A stretch of DNA of 64,000 bases from Bidens hawaiensis (Eukaryota > Streptophyta > Magnoliopsida > Asterales > Asteraceae): assembly GCA_021521415.1 (NCBI GenBank), contig JAIQDT010000299.1, positions 558,001 to 622,000 on the forward strand, in the 5' to 3' direction. The notes beneath the pieces are model-generated. The model had not been told where the DNA came from. It made no database searches and was given only the letters and a program-made list of their open reading frames with translations. The translations under genes were made by a program, and so were the position numbers. Positions 45,729 through 57,969 of this stretch are shown here, piece by piece (the stretch's first letter is position 1; every line of letters starts with the position of its first letter).

Positions 45729-47383
45729 AACCCCCGCAGTCGAAGTGGGTGGTTGTCGAATGCTGATACTGTCTCGAAAGTCATCAAACAAAATCTTCGA
45801 GAGGCCTTTTGTGAAGATATCCATAAATTGATAGCGTGTGGGCACATGAAGGATGCAAACATTACCATGATGTACTTGTTCGCGAAAGAAGTGTATGTCA
45901 TGTTCGTTATGCTTCGTTCTTTGGTGTTGAACAGGGCAACCGGATAAATATATTACACTGATGTTATCACAGTAAACTAGTGTCACGACTGATTAAGGAT
46001 GATGAAACTCAAGTAACAAATTCCGAAGCCAGCATATCTCCGCCACCACATTCGTTTCACCCTTGTATTCAGCCTCTGCACTAGAGCGGGAAACTGTAGA
46101 TTGTCGTTTTGATGACCAAGACAGCAGGTTATCCCCCAAGTAAACGCAATACCCCGAAGTGGAACGTCTCGTGTGTAGGCAACCCGCCCAAAATCTGCGT
46201 CTGTGTATGCTCGTAGTTCAACGGTGCGTGTCGGTCCAAGTGTAAGGCCGAAGTGTGACGAGCCCCGAAGATACCGAAAGATACGAAGAAGAGCATTCCA
46301 GTGTGACATCTTAGGTGAGTGCATATGCATACACACCTGTTGGACTACGTAAGAAATATCAGGGCAAGTAATGTGAGATACTGAAGAGCCCCGGCTAGGC
46401 TTCGGTAAAGGGTTGGGTCACCAAAATCGGTCCCATCATGCTCACTTAATTTTGGTTTTGTGTCGAAAAGGGTTGGGACCGACTTGCAGGTTGACATGCC
46501 AGCTCGATCCAAATTTCATTCACATAACTGCGTTGAGAAAAGAACATAGAGTCTCCTGTGCGTTTTACCAAAATCCCCAAAAAGAAGCTTAGAGGACCAA
46601 GGTTTTTCATAGCAAACTCTGAACCTAGTTTGTTCACAATGTGACTCCTCAAAGTTTCTGTGGAGGTCGTGAGAATTATGTCATCCACGTAAATGAGAAT
46701 ATAAGCAGTCTTGGATCCGTGGCTGTGTACGAATAATGAGTTATCGCATCAGCTCTGTGTGAAACCGAGTGTGATAACGAAATCTGTAAACCGTTGATAC
46801 CACGCCTCGGTGCTTGTTTTAACCCATATAACGACTTTTTCAGTTTACATATGTGATCCGGATAGTCTCGGTGGTGGAACCCCATTGGTTGATACATGTA
46901 AACTGTCTCATTGAGAGAGCCGTGTAGAAACGCATGCATCAGATCAAGCTGATTAATTGACCAGGATTGTGAAAGAGCCAATGAGAGTACCGTGCGGATT
47001 GTTGCCGATTTTACTATGGGACTAAATGTTTCTCCATAGTCAACACCCAGCTGTTGGTTTCTACCGTCACAAACCAACCGCGCCTTATACCGTTCCAATG
47101 ATCCGTCCGACCTAAATTTATGTCGGAATATCCACATACACCGTATGACATTCATGTGTTATTGACGCGGATCTAATTCCCATGTTCCATTTTTTATAAG
47201 GGCATCAAACTCCATATTCATTGCTTGGCGCCATTCAGGTGTGGACAAGCAACCGTTGGGTTACGGGGAGCAGGGGTGATGGTTGTGTTATTGATATTAA
47301 ATGGCGGTTTTGGTTTTACAATTCCGTTCATGGATCTGGTGTGGATAGTACGGGTTTGAGTTAGTGGGGTTTGTGAAGTGCAT
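45729..47383 (-). pseudogene. Ale-like RT and RNase H, copy 3 (leftmost, with the true 3' end)
   Basis: Read from 47383 down. A linker with HTRSMNGIVKPKPP lies before RT. RT shows [41 protein letters not shown] and [12 protein letters not shown]. The catalytic region near 46690-46680 lies across a frame change ([19 protein letters not shown]). Connection and RNase H follow: [32 protein letters not shown] (Asp), YCDNISVIYLS, QHQRTKHNEHDIHFFREQ. The end at 45726 joins the polypurine tract. Several frameshifts and stops make it inactive. Confidence 0.87.
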
Positions 47384-48560
47384 TAAACGCAATACCCAGA
47401 AGTGGAACGTCTCGTGTGTGGGCAACCCGCCCAATATGCGTCTGTGTATGCTCGTAGTGCAATGGTGCGTGTCGGTCTGCCGAATTCTGAGGAGCCCCGA
47501 AGATATCGAAGGATACGAAGAAGAGCATTCCAGTGTGACATATTGGGTGAGTGTATATGAATACACACCTGTTAGACTGCGTAAGAAATATTAGGGTGAG
47601 TAAACGTGAGATACTGAAGAGCCCCGGCTAGGCTTTGGTAAATGGTTGGGCCACCAAAATCAGTCCTGTTATGTTCACTTAACTTTGGTTTTGTGTCAAC
47701 AGTGGTTGGGACCGACTTGCAGGTTGACATGCCAGCTCGATCCAAAATTTCATTCACATAACTGCGTTGAGACAAGAACATAGAGTCTCCTGTGTGTTTT
47801 ACAAAAATCCCCAAAAAGAAGCTTATAGGACCAAGTTCTTTCATAGCAAATTCTGAACCGAGTTTGTTCACAATGTGACTCCTCAGAGGTTCTGTGGAGG
47901 ACATGAGAATTATCTCGTCCACGTAAATGAGGATATAAGCAGTCTCAGATCCGTGGCTGTATATGAATAATGAGTTATCGCATCGGCTTTGTGTGAAACC
48001 GAGTGTGATAACGAAATCTGTAAACCGTTGGTACCACGCCCTCGGTGCCTGTTTTAACCCATATAACGAATTTTAAGTTTACATATGTGATCCGGATAGT
48101 CTCGGTGGTGGAATCCCATTGGTTGATTCATGTAAACTATCTCATTGAGAGGGCTGTGTAGAAACGCATTCGTCATATCGAGCTGATTAATTGACCAGGA
48201 TTGTGAAAGAGCCAATAAGAGTACCGTGCAAACCACGGTAAACACCCAGTTGTGGGACTAAATGTTTCTCCACAGTCAACACCCAGCTGTTCTTTTCTTT
48301 CGTCACAAACCACTGCGCCTTGTATCGTTCCAATGATCCGTCCGACCGAAATTTATGTCAGAATATCAACATACACTGTATGACATTCATGTGTGGTTGG
48401 CGTGGAACTAATTCCCATATTTCATTTTTAATAAGGGCATCAAACTGCATATTCACTGCTCGGCGCCATTCAGGTGTGGACAAGGCAACCGTTGGGTAAC
48501 GGGGAGCAGGGGCGATGGTTGTGGTATTGAGATTAAATGGTGTTTTGGTTTTACAATTCA
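47384..48560 (-). pseudogene. Ale-like RT with RNase H start, copy 2 (partial duplicate)
   Basis: Repeats the same RT region: TKTPFNLNTTTIAPAPRYPTV, NQLDMTNAFLHSPLNEIVYM and MDEIILMSSTEPLRSHIVNK (MDE for the usual VDD-type box, so a catalytic Asp is changed), then HWNALLRILRYLRGSSEFG. It starts inside RNase H and ends near the RT N-terminus exactly where the copia A LTR begins at 48561. It is not a full element and has no LTR of its own. It is best explained as a tandem duplication of copy 3 or copy 1. Confidence 0.82.
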
Positions 48561-48918
48561 TGTTGGACTCGGTCTGCCCAAGACACATATTATTATTGAT
48601 GTGGCTAGTACGTTATGATCCAAGTCAGGTCATACCCAATAACAACCTAGACAAACACCAATAATATTTGTTTATATATGATATGATCATATCAAATAAA
48701 TAAATATTAACACTTATGCTATTTGGAAAGAGGTTTCTAAATACAATGTACTTGTGTAATAAATTAATAATATGGATGATTTATATTTTTAGAGAGACGA
48801 TTCCATAATGTTATTTAAGATGGTTAAATAACAATATGTGAGACTTGTTCACTTGCATGTACCTAGATTTTGTTATGTAACCTTTTATATTATAACATGA
48901 TATAAAAGTTTTATAACA

Positions 48919-48987
<69 letters not shown>

Positions 48988-49576
48988 TAAGTTATTTTAT
49001 GTTATAAAAATAATTTGAATTTTGAAAAGATGGAAGGAAGGGGCTGCCCTCCCCCCCCCCCTGTCCTTCTTCTCTTTCCATCTGGGTAAGATAAAGCATG
49101 CAAGGAGTTTCACTGGGAGTAAGTATGAGGTACATTTCAAACTCTCTCCTTTCTTTCTCACACACACAAGAACATCCAAAACACTCTTATTCTCTCTTCT
49201 TCCTTCCTTATTTTCGGCCAAGAAGGAAGATTATACAAGGGTGCCTTTCAAGTGTAAGATTCCTAGCTAAGAGGTGTATTTTTGGAGGCTTAGGGTATGT
49301 AGGCTTGAGGAACTCATCCATTGAAGTTCTTGCCTACCATTTCATCATCTCCTTCACCCTTTTCTTGGTTTTGAAAGGTAGACTTAACATGCATGAACAT
49401 CTAGTGACATGCATGTGCTTGTAAGTATGTTTTTGGTATTTGGATCCGGGTTTGGGTTTTGCATGTGTAAAATTGGTTTTACATTCATCAAATTAACAAG
49501 ATTTAAAATATATATCCGCTGCTTTTGTCATAAAAGTAAGGTTTTATGGCTTTGTTAATCTTGATAAAACCCTACA
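48561..49576 (+). repeat. Uninterrupted LTR of copia A family
   Basis: 1016 bp, TGTTGGACTCGG...AAACCCTACA, orthologous in layout to 22719-23333 plus 33719-34092. It contains an (AT)n run of about 64 bp (48922-48985) and a C run (49051-49061). It starts directly at a break in the Ale-like RT with no visible TSD. Confidence 0.88.
48922..48985. repeat. (AT)n microsatellite, longest in the window
   Basis: About 64 bp of alternating AT. Confidence 0.95.
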
Positions 49577-50355
49577 ATGGCATCAAGAGCCGCTTATACG
49601 AATGCATGCTTCATTAGACCCAAAAATTTTTGGGTTTATGGTGGGGTTCACCATTTGGCCGAAAATTTTAGGGCTTTTGGTTACCCCATGGTTTTTCAAG
49701 ATTATACTTTACCTGCATGTGGTAATAAAATTGGTTTTATTAAAGGCCAATGATTTCATAATAAAATGGGTTTTATTAATAGGAACTTTGAAAATGGGTT
49801 TTCAACTAAGTACCATACTTTTGAATGCATGAAAATGCAAGGTACATAAATTGTTTTCAAATCTAGAATTTTAGAAAACGAAAAAACCTTTTATAAAATA
49901 AGTCAAACACCATCCTTTTATAAAACACTTGAATCACTTGGGAACTTGATTTGGGATAAAGGTCACCTAACTACATTAGAGGAAACTTGTGAGTTTGAGG
50001 TAAGTTTACCATATTTGTGGGATAAAGTTCACCTAACCACTTGTATGTGTAAGCTCACATGTATGTATAAGTAGGATGAAGGCATACAATGGTGTTGATG
50101 GGATTAAACATGCCAACTAAACACAAGATGTTTAACCGATCCCATAAGACTAGAAGTTGCAAAGGGTTGCAATCGTCAAACGTTGACTACCTTGTTAATT
50201 TGAATGGTAGGATAAAGGTCACCTAACTACTATTTAAATGTAACGTTGGGTTCTAGATTTAATCATTAATTGTCTAGGAGACCTAAAGGGTATTAACAAT
50301 TAAAATTAATTATTGATATCGAAAATAATAAAATTGAGCTTTGTTAAATTTGTAG
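49577..50355 (+). other. Copia A family leader, copy C
   Basis: Non-coding leader after the LTR, with the primer site TGGCATCAAGAGCC at its start. Shorter than in copy A through at least two deletions (around 49726 and 50079). Confidence 0.8.
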
Positions 50356-51425
50356 ATGGTCGCAATCAACAATCTACCTAACACTATTATCCCACCCGTT
50401 CATAACCTATCACTAAGAGTTATACTCGATAAGGATCATCTAAACTATAACAACTTTATGGATTGGTATAGAAACTTGAAAATCGTTCTCAAGCAAGAAA
50501 AGAAATCCTACGTATTAGAGGATCCTATTACCGATGAACCTAGCGTTGACGATACCGATGACTATAACGATTGGGTAAACACAAAGAAGATTCGGTGCAA
50601 GTTTCTTGCCTCATGTTGGGAACTATGATTCCCGAGATTCAAAAGGATTTTGAACTTCATGGGGCATACGACATGATCACCCAACTTAAGGAAATGCTCC
50701 TTACATAAGCTAGGGTGGAACGCTTCGAGACGGTTCGAGCGCTTCATGCATGTCATATGGAAGAAACCCAATCGGTTTCCTCTTATGTGCTCAAAATGAA
50801 ATGCCACATTGATCGTCTCGAACGGTTAAATTGTCCCGTCTGAAAAGAGTTAGCCACGGATTTGATCCTAAATGGCCTAACCAAGAAGTTTGAGACTTTT
50901 GTTATGAATTATAACATGAATGGATGGGACAAAAGCATTGGTGAGCTTCATGCAATACTTAAAACGGCCGAGACAGGGATGGGTAGAAGGGTTTTACCTG
51001 TTCTCACATTCAATTAAGGAGGAAATAGGAAGAGGCATCACGCGGAACCCAAGGCAAAGGCTGCCAAAGGTAAGGGACAAGTCAAGGGTAAGTTCAAGGG
51101 AAAGGTTAAAGCTGAACTGCCCAAACCGAAAGAAAAGAAGCCAAAGGTTTGCGCGGAGGATCCGTGCTTTGTTTGTGGGGAGATAGGGCATTGGATGAGG
51201 AATTGTCCAACCTATCTAAAAGAGTTGAAAGCTAAGAGGGATGCGGGGCAAACTTCAGATACAACTTTAATGATTAATGTTGATCTTAATATTATTTCCT
51301 CTAACACATGGATATTGGATACCGGATGTGGGACTCATATTTGCAATTTGTTGCAGGGGTTCAAAGGAAATGATGGATTTAAGAAGGGAGATATAAGTCT
51401 CTTCATGGGCAGCGGAGCAAAGGCG
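50356..51425 (+). pseudogene. copia A family gag and protease, copy C (truncated)
   Basis: Starts MVAINNLPNTIIPPV. Frames are broken near 50628, by TAG at about 50706, by TGA near 50841 and by TAA near 51015. The zinc knuckle is intact here (CFVCGEIGHWMRNC) and the protease keeps LDTGCGTH, unlike copy A. The sequence stops at 51425 after GSGAKA and passes into the Ale-like RT in opposite orientation. Integrase, RT and a 3' LTR are missing, so this is a fragment. Confidence 0.88.
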
Positions 51426-52906
51426 AGGACCAGCTCAATCCAAAATTTCATTCACATAACTGCATTGAGATAAGAACATAGAGTCTCCTGTGCGTTTTAC
51501 CAAATTCCCCAAAAAGAAGCTTAGAGGACCAAGGTCTTTCATAGCAAATTCTGAACCGAATTTGTTCACAATGTGACTCCTCAGTGTTTCTGTGGAGGTC
51601 GTGAGAATTAAGTCGTCCACGTAAATGAGGATATATGCAGTCTCGGTTCCGTTGCTGTATACGAATAATGAGTTATCGCATCGGCTCTGTGTGCAACCGA
51701 GTGTGATAACGAAATCTGTAAACCGTTGGTACCATGCCCTCGGTGCCTGTTTTAACCCATATAACAACTTTTAAAGTTTACATATGTGATCCGGATAGTA
51801 TCGGTGGCGAAACCCCATTGGTTGATACATGTAAACTGTCTCATTGAGAGAGCCATGTAGAAACGCATTCGTCACATCGAGCTGATTAATTGACCAGGAT
51901 TGTAAAAGAGCCAATGAGAGTACCATGTGGATTGTTGCCAGTTTTACTATGGGACTAATTGTTTCTTCACAGTCAACATCCAGTTGTTGGTTTCTACCGT
52001 CATAAACCAACTGCGCCTTGTACCGTTCCAGTGATCCGTCCGACCGAAATTTATGTCAGAATATCCACATACACCGTATGACAATCATGTGTGGTTGGCA
52101 CGGAACTAATTCCCATGTTCCATTTTTAATAAGGGCATCAAACTCCATATTCATTTCTTGGCACCATTCAGGTGTGGACATGGCAACCGTTGGGTTACAA
52201 GGAGCAGGGGCGATGGTTGTGGTATTGAGATTAAATGGCTGTTTTGGTTTTACAATTCCGTCCATGGATCTGGTGTGGATGGTACGGGTTTGAGTTAGTG
52301 GTGTTTGTGAAGTGAGTTGACTCGTGCGGGAATCTGTAATATGTATAGGTGGGATCGGCTGGTTTGAATCGGCAGTGGGCATGGCGGGGTTTTGGTGGAC
52401 CGAAGACTGGGTAGGAGCATGTGCCGAAGATTAGGCTATATGGATGGTCTGACGGGTATAGACCCGTAAGGGGGATTGGGATGTGGGTGTGGGTTGTACT
52501 GGTGGGGGTGGGTTGTGGCTCGATAAGTGGTGAAGTTGGTTGATCTTTGATGTTGGTTAAGTGCCAAAGTTGTGGGAGTATAGGGTCAGTTATGAAGGAG
52601 TAGCTTTCAAGTGGTGGTTTATTAAGGTTTTTAAATGGGAAGACAGTTTCATCGAATCTCACGTGTCTACAAATGATGAGTTTGTGTGTCGATTGATCGA
52701 GACATTTGTAGCCACGGTGCTAAGACGGATAACCAAGAAAGACACACGGTTTTGAGCGAAGCTCAAGTTTTTGGATTTGTGTGTGAGGAATTAGAGGGTA
52801 GCAGAGGCACCCGAACACTCGGAGATGATAGTATGAGGGTGATTGGTTGTAGAGGAGTTGAGTGGGGTTTTTGAAATTGTGTGTTTTACTAGGGAGAATG
52901 TTTATT
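51426..52906 (-). pseudogene. Ale-like RT and integrase-RT linker, copy 1
   Basis: Read from 52906 down. The integrase C-terminal text (near 52860-52560) is damaged. A variable Pro/Thr-rich linker follows (PLIEPQPTPTSTTHTH, HTRSMDGIVKPKQPF). RT begins LSTPEWCQEMNMEFDALIKN-like and shows [20 protein letters not shown]. The palm is in a second frame with [15 protein letters not shown] and LIYVDDLILTTST, an intact YVDD catalytic box. It breaks off at 51426 before RNase H. The upstream integrase continues beyond the solo LTR at 55813. Confidence 0.87.
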
Positions 52907-55812
52907 TGTAAGCCCCCGATTCCCGGAAATCCTACAGTTGGTAATCACATCCACAATCTCACCAAAAATTTAAAAAAAAAAATTCGTTTTATTTATAAGA
53001 AGTCCAGAGTGAATAAACAGCCGAAATTCGTGAGTAACAAAAATTCCTAAACCGGGAAGAAGTACCAAACAATAAACAATGGAAAACTTAAGTATTTAAA
53101 ATTCCAAAACCGAATATAAAGTAAAGTGTTTGCTTTATTTTAAAGTCCTCGTCTAGAAATGCATTCAACTCTTCGAGTAGCATCCAGCACATTCAAGCGG
53201 TAACATCCACTCCTTAACCTGAAAGTCAAACTAACATACACACAAAGTCAGCTTGAGCTGAGTGAGTTCACGTTTTAGTAAACAACATTCATCATTCGTT
53301 TCAAAAGTTATAGATATAACACATTTTAGATAATAAAGGGCAAATGAATAAATAAATAAATAGATAAATATAAAAATAATCTATCCACGGTCGAACACGC
53401 GTACACGGGCCTCTCCACCACGAGTGAAAACTCGAGTAATATATTTGACCCAGACACGGTAAGACATAAGCATGTGACACGAGCCTCTCCACCACGAGTG
53501 AAAACCCGAGTAATATATTTGACTCGGTCACGGCCTATAAAACCTAAACACATGATACAGGCCTCTCCACCATGAGTATAATCCGAGTAATATATTTGAC
53601 CCAATCATGGTTTAGCAAACGACGGGCCTCTCCACCACGGGATTTAAAAACCCAAGTAATATATTTGACCCAATCACCATGCACACACACATCAATAAGC
53701 CTACTGACATAATTCTTAGTCACAAGGAACTAAATAATATCAACATTCATAGGCTATAAGGTAATATGTATAAGTCGTTCCCGTAAACCAATATAAGTAA
53801 GTCTACTCGTATTCAATTGATACTAGGCCTAATAAGATTCCCGACCCTAGTCCATAAGTAATGTATATATATCACCTTAAGGAATTTAAGTCCCAAGGCA
53901 CGTCTAAAATATACTAAGGCCTAAAATATAGTTCACACCTCGTTTCATAAATGCACAAATAATAATAAGGCTATGCAACGCCATCCAAATTGTTTTAAAC
54001 GAGTAAAATCGAGTAATGCTTGTAATAAGGTGTGTATACCAGCCCAAAACATAAAAAGAGTTAAAAAGGGGCCTCATGAACTCACCTGGCACGAGATATA
54101 GAATCAACAATGAGATAGAGAATCCCTAAGTACCCCCACAAATCAGATGCCTGCCGGATTACAAACAAAAATTGCTAACGGGCCGTACCGACTCGCTTAT
54201 CATACGAGGCGTCCTAACATGGTTTGATTGGCCTAAAGCCTCGACCTCACCAAATTCAATTACAACAGCCCCCGGGGCCTTGTATTTACCAAAACCACCC
54301 TTAGATAATCCCATGGACCAAGGATTCCCAATTTACCCCCGGAAGTTGCTAGATGAGACGAATATACGCGTTTATGAGTTGTTTACGCACCGAGCGACCA
54401 ACTCAGCCCCGTGTGGACCAAATTAAATAAAATCATATCCAAAAAGTCCACACAACACTCCACGAGTTGGATGGGCCCGTAATTCGCGAGCACAACGCAC
54501 AAACTACCAATAAACACGAATTTGTGTTGTACCGACCTGCTTGAGTAACCAACAACCAATTTAGCTCCAATGCTTAAAAAAAATAATTTTTCCACAGCCC
54601 ATGTATCAAACTGAAGCTACACAAACTAAATTGGTTGTTAATTCCTTCAAACCTCTTGCTGAACATAACAATTTAACAATCTAGACAACCAAACACAAGT
54701 TTTTAAACTATCACTAATTGACCTATCAAACGAAAACCATAGCTCACGATATTAAAGTATGTTACACTAGACATTCCTAAGAAGATGACGGGGCAAGAAC
54801 CCTAACCAACACAGCCCCGAAAAAACACAATTGGACAGCCACCGGTTAAGCCTAAAACGAACGTATCGATCAATAACGAGTATAACATGCAGATTTTAGC
54901 ATGCGAAGATGTATTTTATTACATTGGAAAATCATAGGAATAAATTATGAAATTTTTTCCAGAGTTGTATAAATTTCTTCGGTATTTAAAAATATTTTTA
55001 TTATATTTTTCCAATTCACACAAAAATCATAAAAATTTATCCAACACAGAAAGGTACGTGCAGCTATTTCGGTGCGCAACAAAAGTTTTTTATTTGTTTA
55101 AAAATCATTACCAAACCAAATTAAACGATTCCAATTGGATTGTAATCTTAACTCAAAATATGAACTTTTAGAAGTCGAATCAACCAATTTAGATTTATCG
55201 AAAAAGAGTTATGATGTCGGGAAGATAGACCAGAATCCGTCACCCCGCATCAACTTTGACACACGATCTTATAAAATCATAAAAACCATTCAACTCTCTT
55301 CCAAAAATTACATATTATACCTTTCTGTAAACTAGACTCTAAGTAGAACATAATGGAAACAAGAATCGATCAAAAACAATAAATTTTAATCAAGTTACAA
55401 ACCGAACAATAAACGAGTACGAATCTATTAGAAACTGTTGTAATCAAAACTCAACCCTAATGTGTTCAACAAAGGGTTTAATGGTGAAAAAGAGTTACAT
55501 TATGATAGAACCAACCTTGAATTAGACTCGGGGGGGGGGGAGAATGGCTGGAACCTGCACGAAAATCGAGGAGGAGCCTCCTTGCTTCTGCCGATCGGAA
55601 TTAAGGGGGAAGGGTTAGGGTTTTTTTTGTTATAATATAAATGTTACATCTAGGACCTCTAGCTTGTAGAAATGTAATACCTGGATGAGAGATTAGGAAA
55701 TTTAACTCACGAGAACGACCAGGAGGTTCCTGAAGATGCCAGAACGGGTCTTGGTTAAAGATACAAACTTACAAGGCATAAGTCCTTTTAACTAAAATTT
55801 ACGGGTGTTACA
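52907..55812 (-). mobile_element. Solo LTR of the TR-GAG/chromovirus-like family, in Ale-like integrase
   Basis: 2906 bp, TGTAAGCCCCCG...GGTGTTACA, TSD TTATT at 52902-52906 and 55813-55817. Colinear over long parts with the LTRs at 5528 and 9767 (start, repeat unit AGTAATATATTTGAC, gag-proximal end). It has four related tandem units at 53410-53680 but lacks the GGCCCAA array. No internal sequence. Removing it rejoins the Ale-like integrase. Confidence 0.92.
53410..53680. repeat. Tandem repeat, 4 copies, related to 6000-6212
   Basis: Units begin CCTCTCCACCA and share AGTAATATATTTGACYC. A diverged form of the repeat in the other LTRs. Confidence 0.88.
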
Positions 55813-56480
55813 TTATTAAGTAGGTAATGACATCCGGCCCATGATGCCAGAGTGTGTTTGGTATGTTGGATTGGGCAAGAAAGGTGCGGATGACATTGTT
55901 TATTGAGCGGATTTTGCGTTCCGCTTTACCATTTTGAGAAGACGTGTATCGGCATGAGAAACGAAAAGTCATACCGTGTTGGTTGCAAAAATTTTGAAAA
56001 GAATTATTAGAGAATTCCGTTTCATTGTCACATTGAAACTGTTTGATTTTGCGTTCAAATTGAGTTTCAATTAGTATGTAAAATGCTTGAAAGACGGTGT
56101 AAACTTGTGATATATTGAAAATGGGATAGGTCCAAAGAAAGTTAGTGACGTCATCCATAAACAAAATATAATACCGGTGACCACAAGTGCAGATTATCGG
56201 TGAAGTCCATAGATCACTATGTATCAAATAAAAAGGGAAATAAACATGAGTATTATATTGATCGAAAAGAAGTCTAGTACTTTTCCCAAAACACATGGCT
56301 GACAAAGTTTAGAAACAGCTTATTACATTTGACATGACTAGATTTATTTAAAAAATGCAGTAAATTTGCCCCTGGTTGTCCCAAGCGTTGGTGCCAAACA
56401 TCCTAAGCAAGAGCGGTGAATAAGGAATGAGATCGGATTTTGGAGAGAATCTGAGGTGTGAGCGGATAAAGGTCCCCAAT
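55813..56480 (-). pseudogene. Ale-like integrase (5' part)
   Basis: Read from about 56480 down. A pre-integrase/zinc-finger part has WHQRLGQPGANLL and CNKL in a damaged frame. The catalytic core at 56305-55808 is open: HSDLWTSPII (Asp), FMDDVTNFLW, FQCDNETEF (Asp) and SSQNGKAERKIR (Glu), so the DDE residues are present. It ends at the solo LTR and continues at 52906. Confidence 0.87.
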
Positions 56481-57250
56481 ACTATTGTTGCGTAGGATAC
56501 GCGCCTTGGTCTTGAGGTCCTTCACAAGAAAACCAAAAGGATCAAACTTAATAGAAATTTGGTTATCCGTGGTTAATCAACGAACCGACAAAAGGTTTTT
56601 AATAAAATTAGGGGCGAGTAGGATATTGTTTAGTTTTAAGGGTGGGTATGGTGGTCTTAGGGTTTGGTTGCCTTGGCCGACTACAGGAATGGTATTACCG
56701 TCGCCGACAATTATATTTCGTGAAATGCCATTATTAAAAAAAAGAAATGAAATTACATGGGTTGTTTGTCATGTGATTTGTAGCACCTGTATCCATGAAC
56801 CACGGCTGCTCGGGGGGGTTGAGGGCCATGGTATGAAGTGCTTGCTTGATGTCGGTGGGAATGTAGCCGACGTTTTATTCCTAAGCGGGTCGTGGACCGA
56901 GAACTCCTTGACCCAAGGAGTTGGGTCTAGTGGTCATCGGGTACGAGCACGGTGGGGTTGATGCCCACTGTTGCCACTTGGAAATTCCCGCACCCGGGTT
57001 AGACCACATGCCCGGGAATGGAGCCCATGGGTAAAAACCGATCAGTTGGAATGACCCGCGGCCGCATCCAGTTGAGTTTCTCCTGCATTTACGCCCCAGC
57101 CACGTCCACGGCTATTGTTGCTGCTGCCGAGTCTACCCTTCTCCTGATTGTTTTCTGCCCGAACGTCCGCACGTGGATCGAGTTGTGTGGTGTTGCTGTG
57201 TGAGCCGGCTGACCCGTTTGCGCCGACATGTAGAGCCGCAGCTGCAGAGT
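56481..57250 (-). pseudogene. Ale-like protease and gag C-terminal region
   Basis: Several frames. The protease site reads WFMDTGATNHM, with its DTG codons at 56793-56782. Downstream are VGDGNTIPV-like text and LNNILLAPNFIKNLLS of the protease/pre-integrase. Upstream (57042-57250) is a Gly/Asn/Ser-rich spacer (NNSRGRGWG). Stops and frameshifts break it throughout. Confidence 0.78.
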
Positions 57251-57901
57251 TTATTGCATAAAGTGCATAGCTGCACATTGGGTTTCTTCGTGGCAGAGAG
57301 CTGATTGACAATTGTTGAAATCAGGAAGTGGTTCTTTGGAGCAGAAAACGGTGGCAATGGTAACGTATTGTTCTGTCAGCCCACTGAGTAGTTGCAGAAC
57401 CAACTGTGTTTCGGTGAGGGGAACGTCTACGTTAAGTAGTTGATCAAAAAGCATCTTCACCTCTTAACAATAGGCAGCCATGTCCTTGAAGTTTTCGAGA
57501 CGTGTATTAGTGAGTTTTGCCTGAAGGTACAGTGCACGGGAAGCCTTGTTTTCTTGGAAAAGGTTTTCAAGAGCAGTCCATGCGTCATACGTAGTGGTGT
57601 TTTTCTTGAGGATGGTACAGAGAAGGTCCGGGGAAATCGTTCCATATATCCACTGAAGGACGATTTCATCCAAACGTTCCCAAGATTCTGGTGCCGAATC
57701 TGCTGCCTTGTCTTTTCTGGCGGCGGCAGAGGAGGAGGAGGTTTCCCTTCGTGGTGCCAAGTGGTCGGCGACCAGAAAGGCCGTGCAGTGTATTCGGAAC
57801 AATTCCGACCACGTTATGTATTGGGCACTCTCGTTGTCGAGAGTGATCGGAACAGAGTTCCGGATATTGCTAACGGTAACAGCGGGGTGGAGGGAAGCCA
57901 T
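57251..57901 (-). pseudogene. Ale-like gag N-terminal region
   Basis: Starts at the ATG 57901 (MASLHPAVTVSNIRNSVPIT) and reads 145 codons of UBN2-type gag (YITWSELFRIHCTAFLV, SKTTTYDAWTALENLFQEN-like, KLTNTRLENFKDMAAYC). A stop near 57464 is followed in another frame by MKMLFDQLLNVDVPLTETQ and LLSGLTEQYVTIATV. Gag is therefore split by at least one stop or indel. It lies directly behind a 68 bp leader piece and the chromovirus solo LTR. Confidence 0.88.
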
Positions 57902-57969
57902 GGGTGAAGCAGAGAATCGTGAGTAGGAGAGAGACCGGTAGTTTATGAGATACCGGCGGCTTAGGGTTA

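Noticed and set aside
52018..53050. Overlapping plus-strand frames
   Set aside because: Antisense shadows of the Ale-like RT and linker; no protein motif.
54947..55335. Two Lys/Asn-rich frames
   Set aside because: AT-rich part of a solo LTR; no conservation with the sister LTRs.
56485..57926. Long plus-strand frames (158 and 155 codons)
   Set aside because: Antisense to the protease and gag of the Ale-like element, which carry recognisable motifs on the minus strand.
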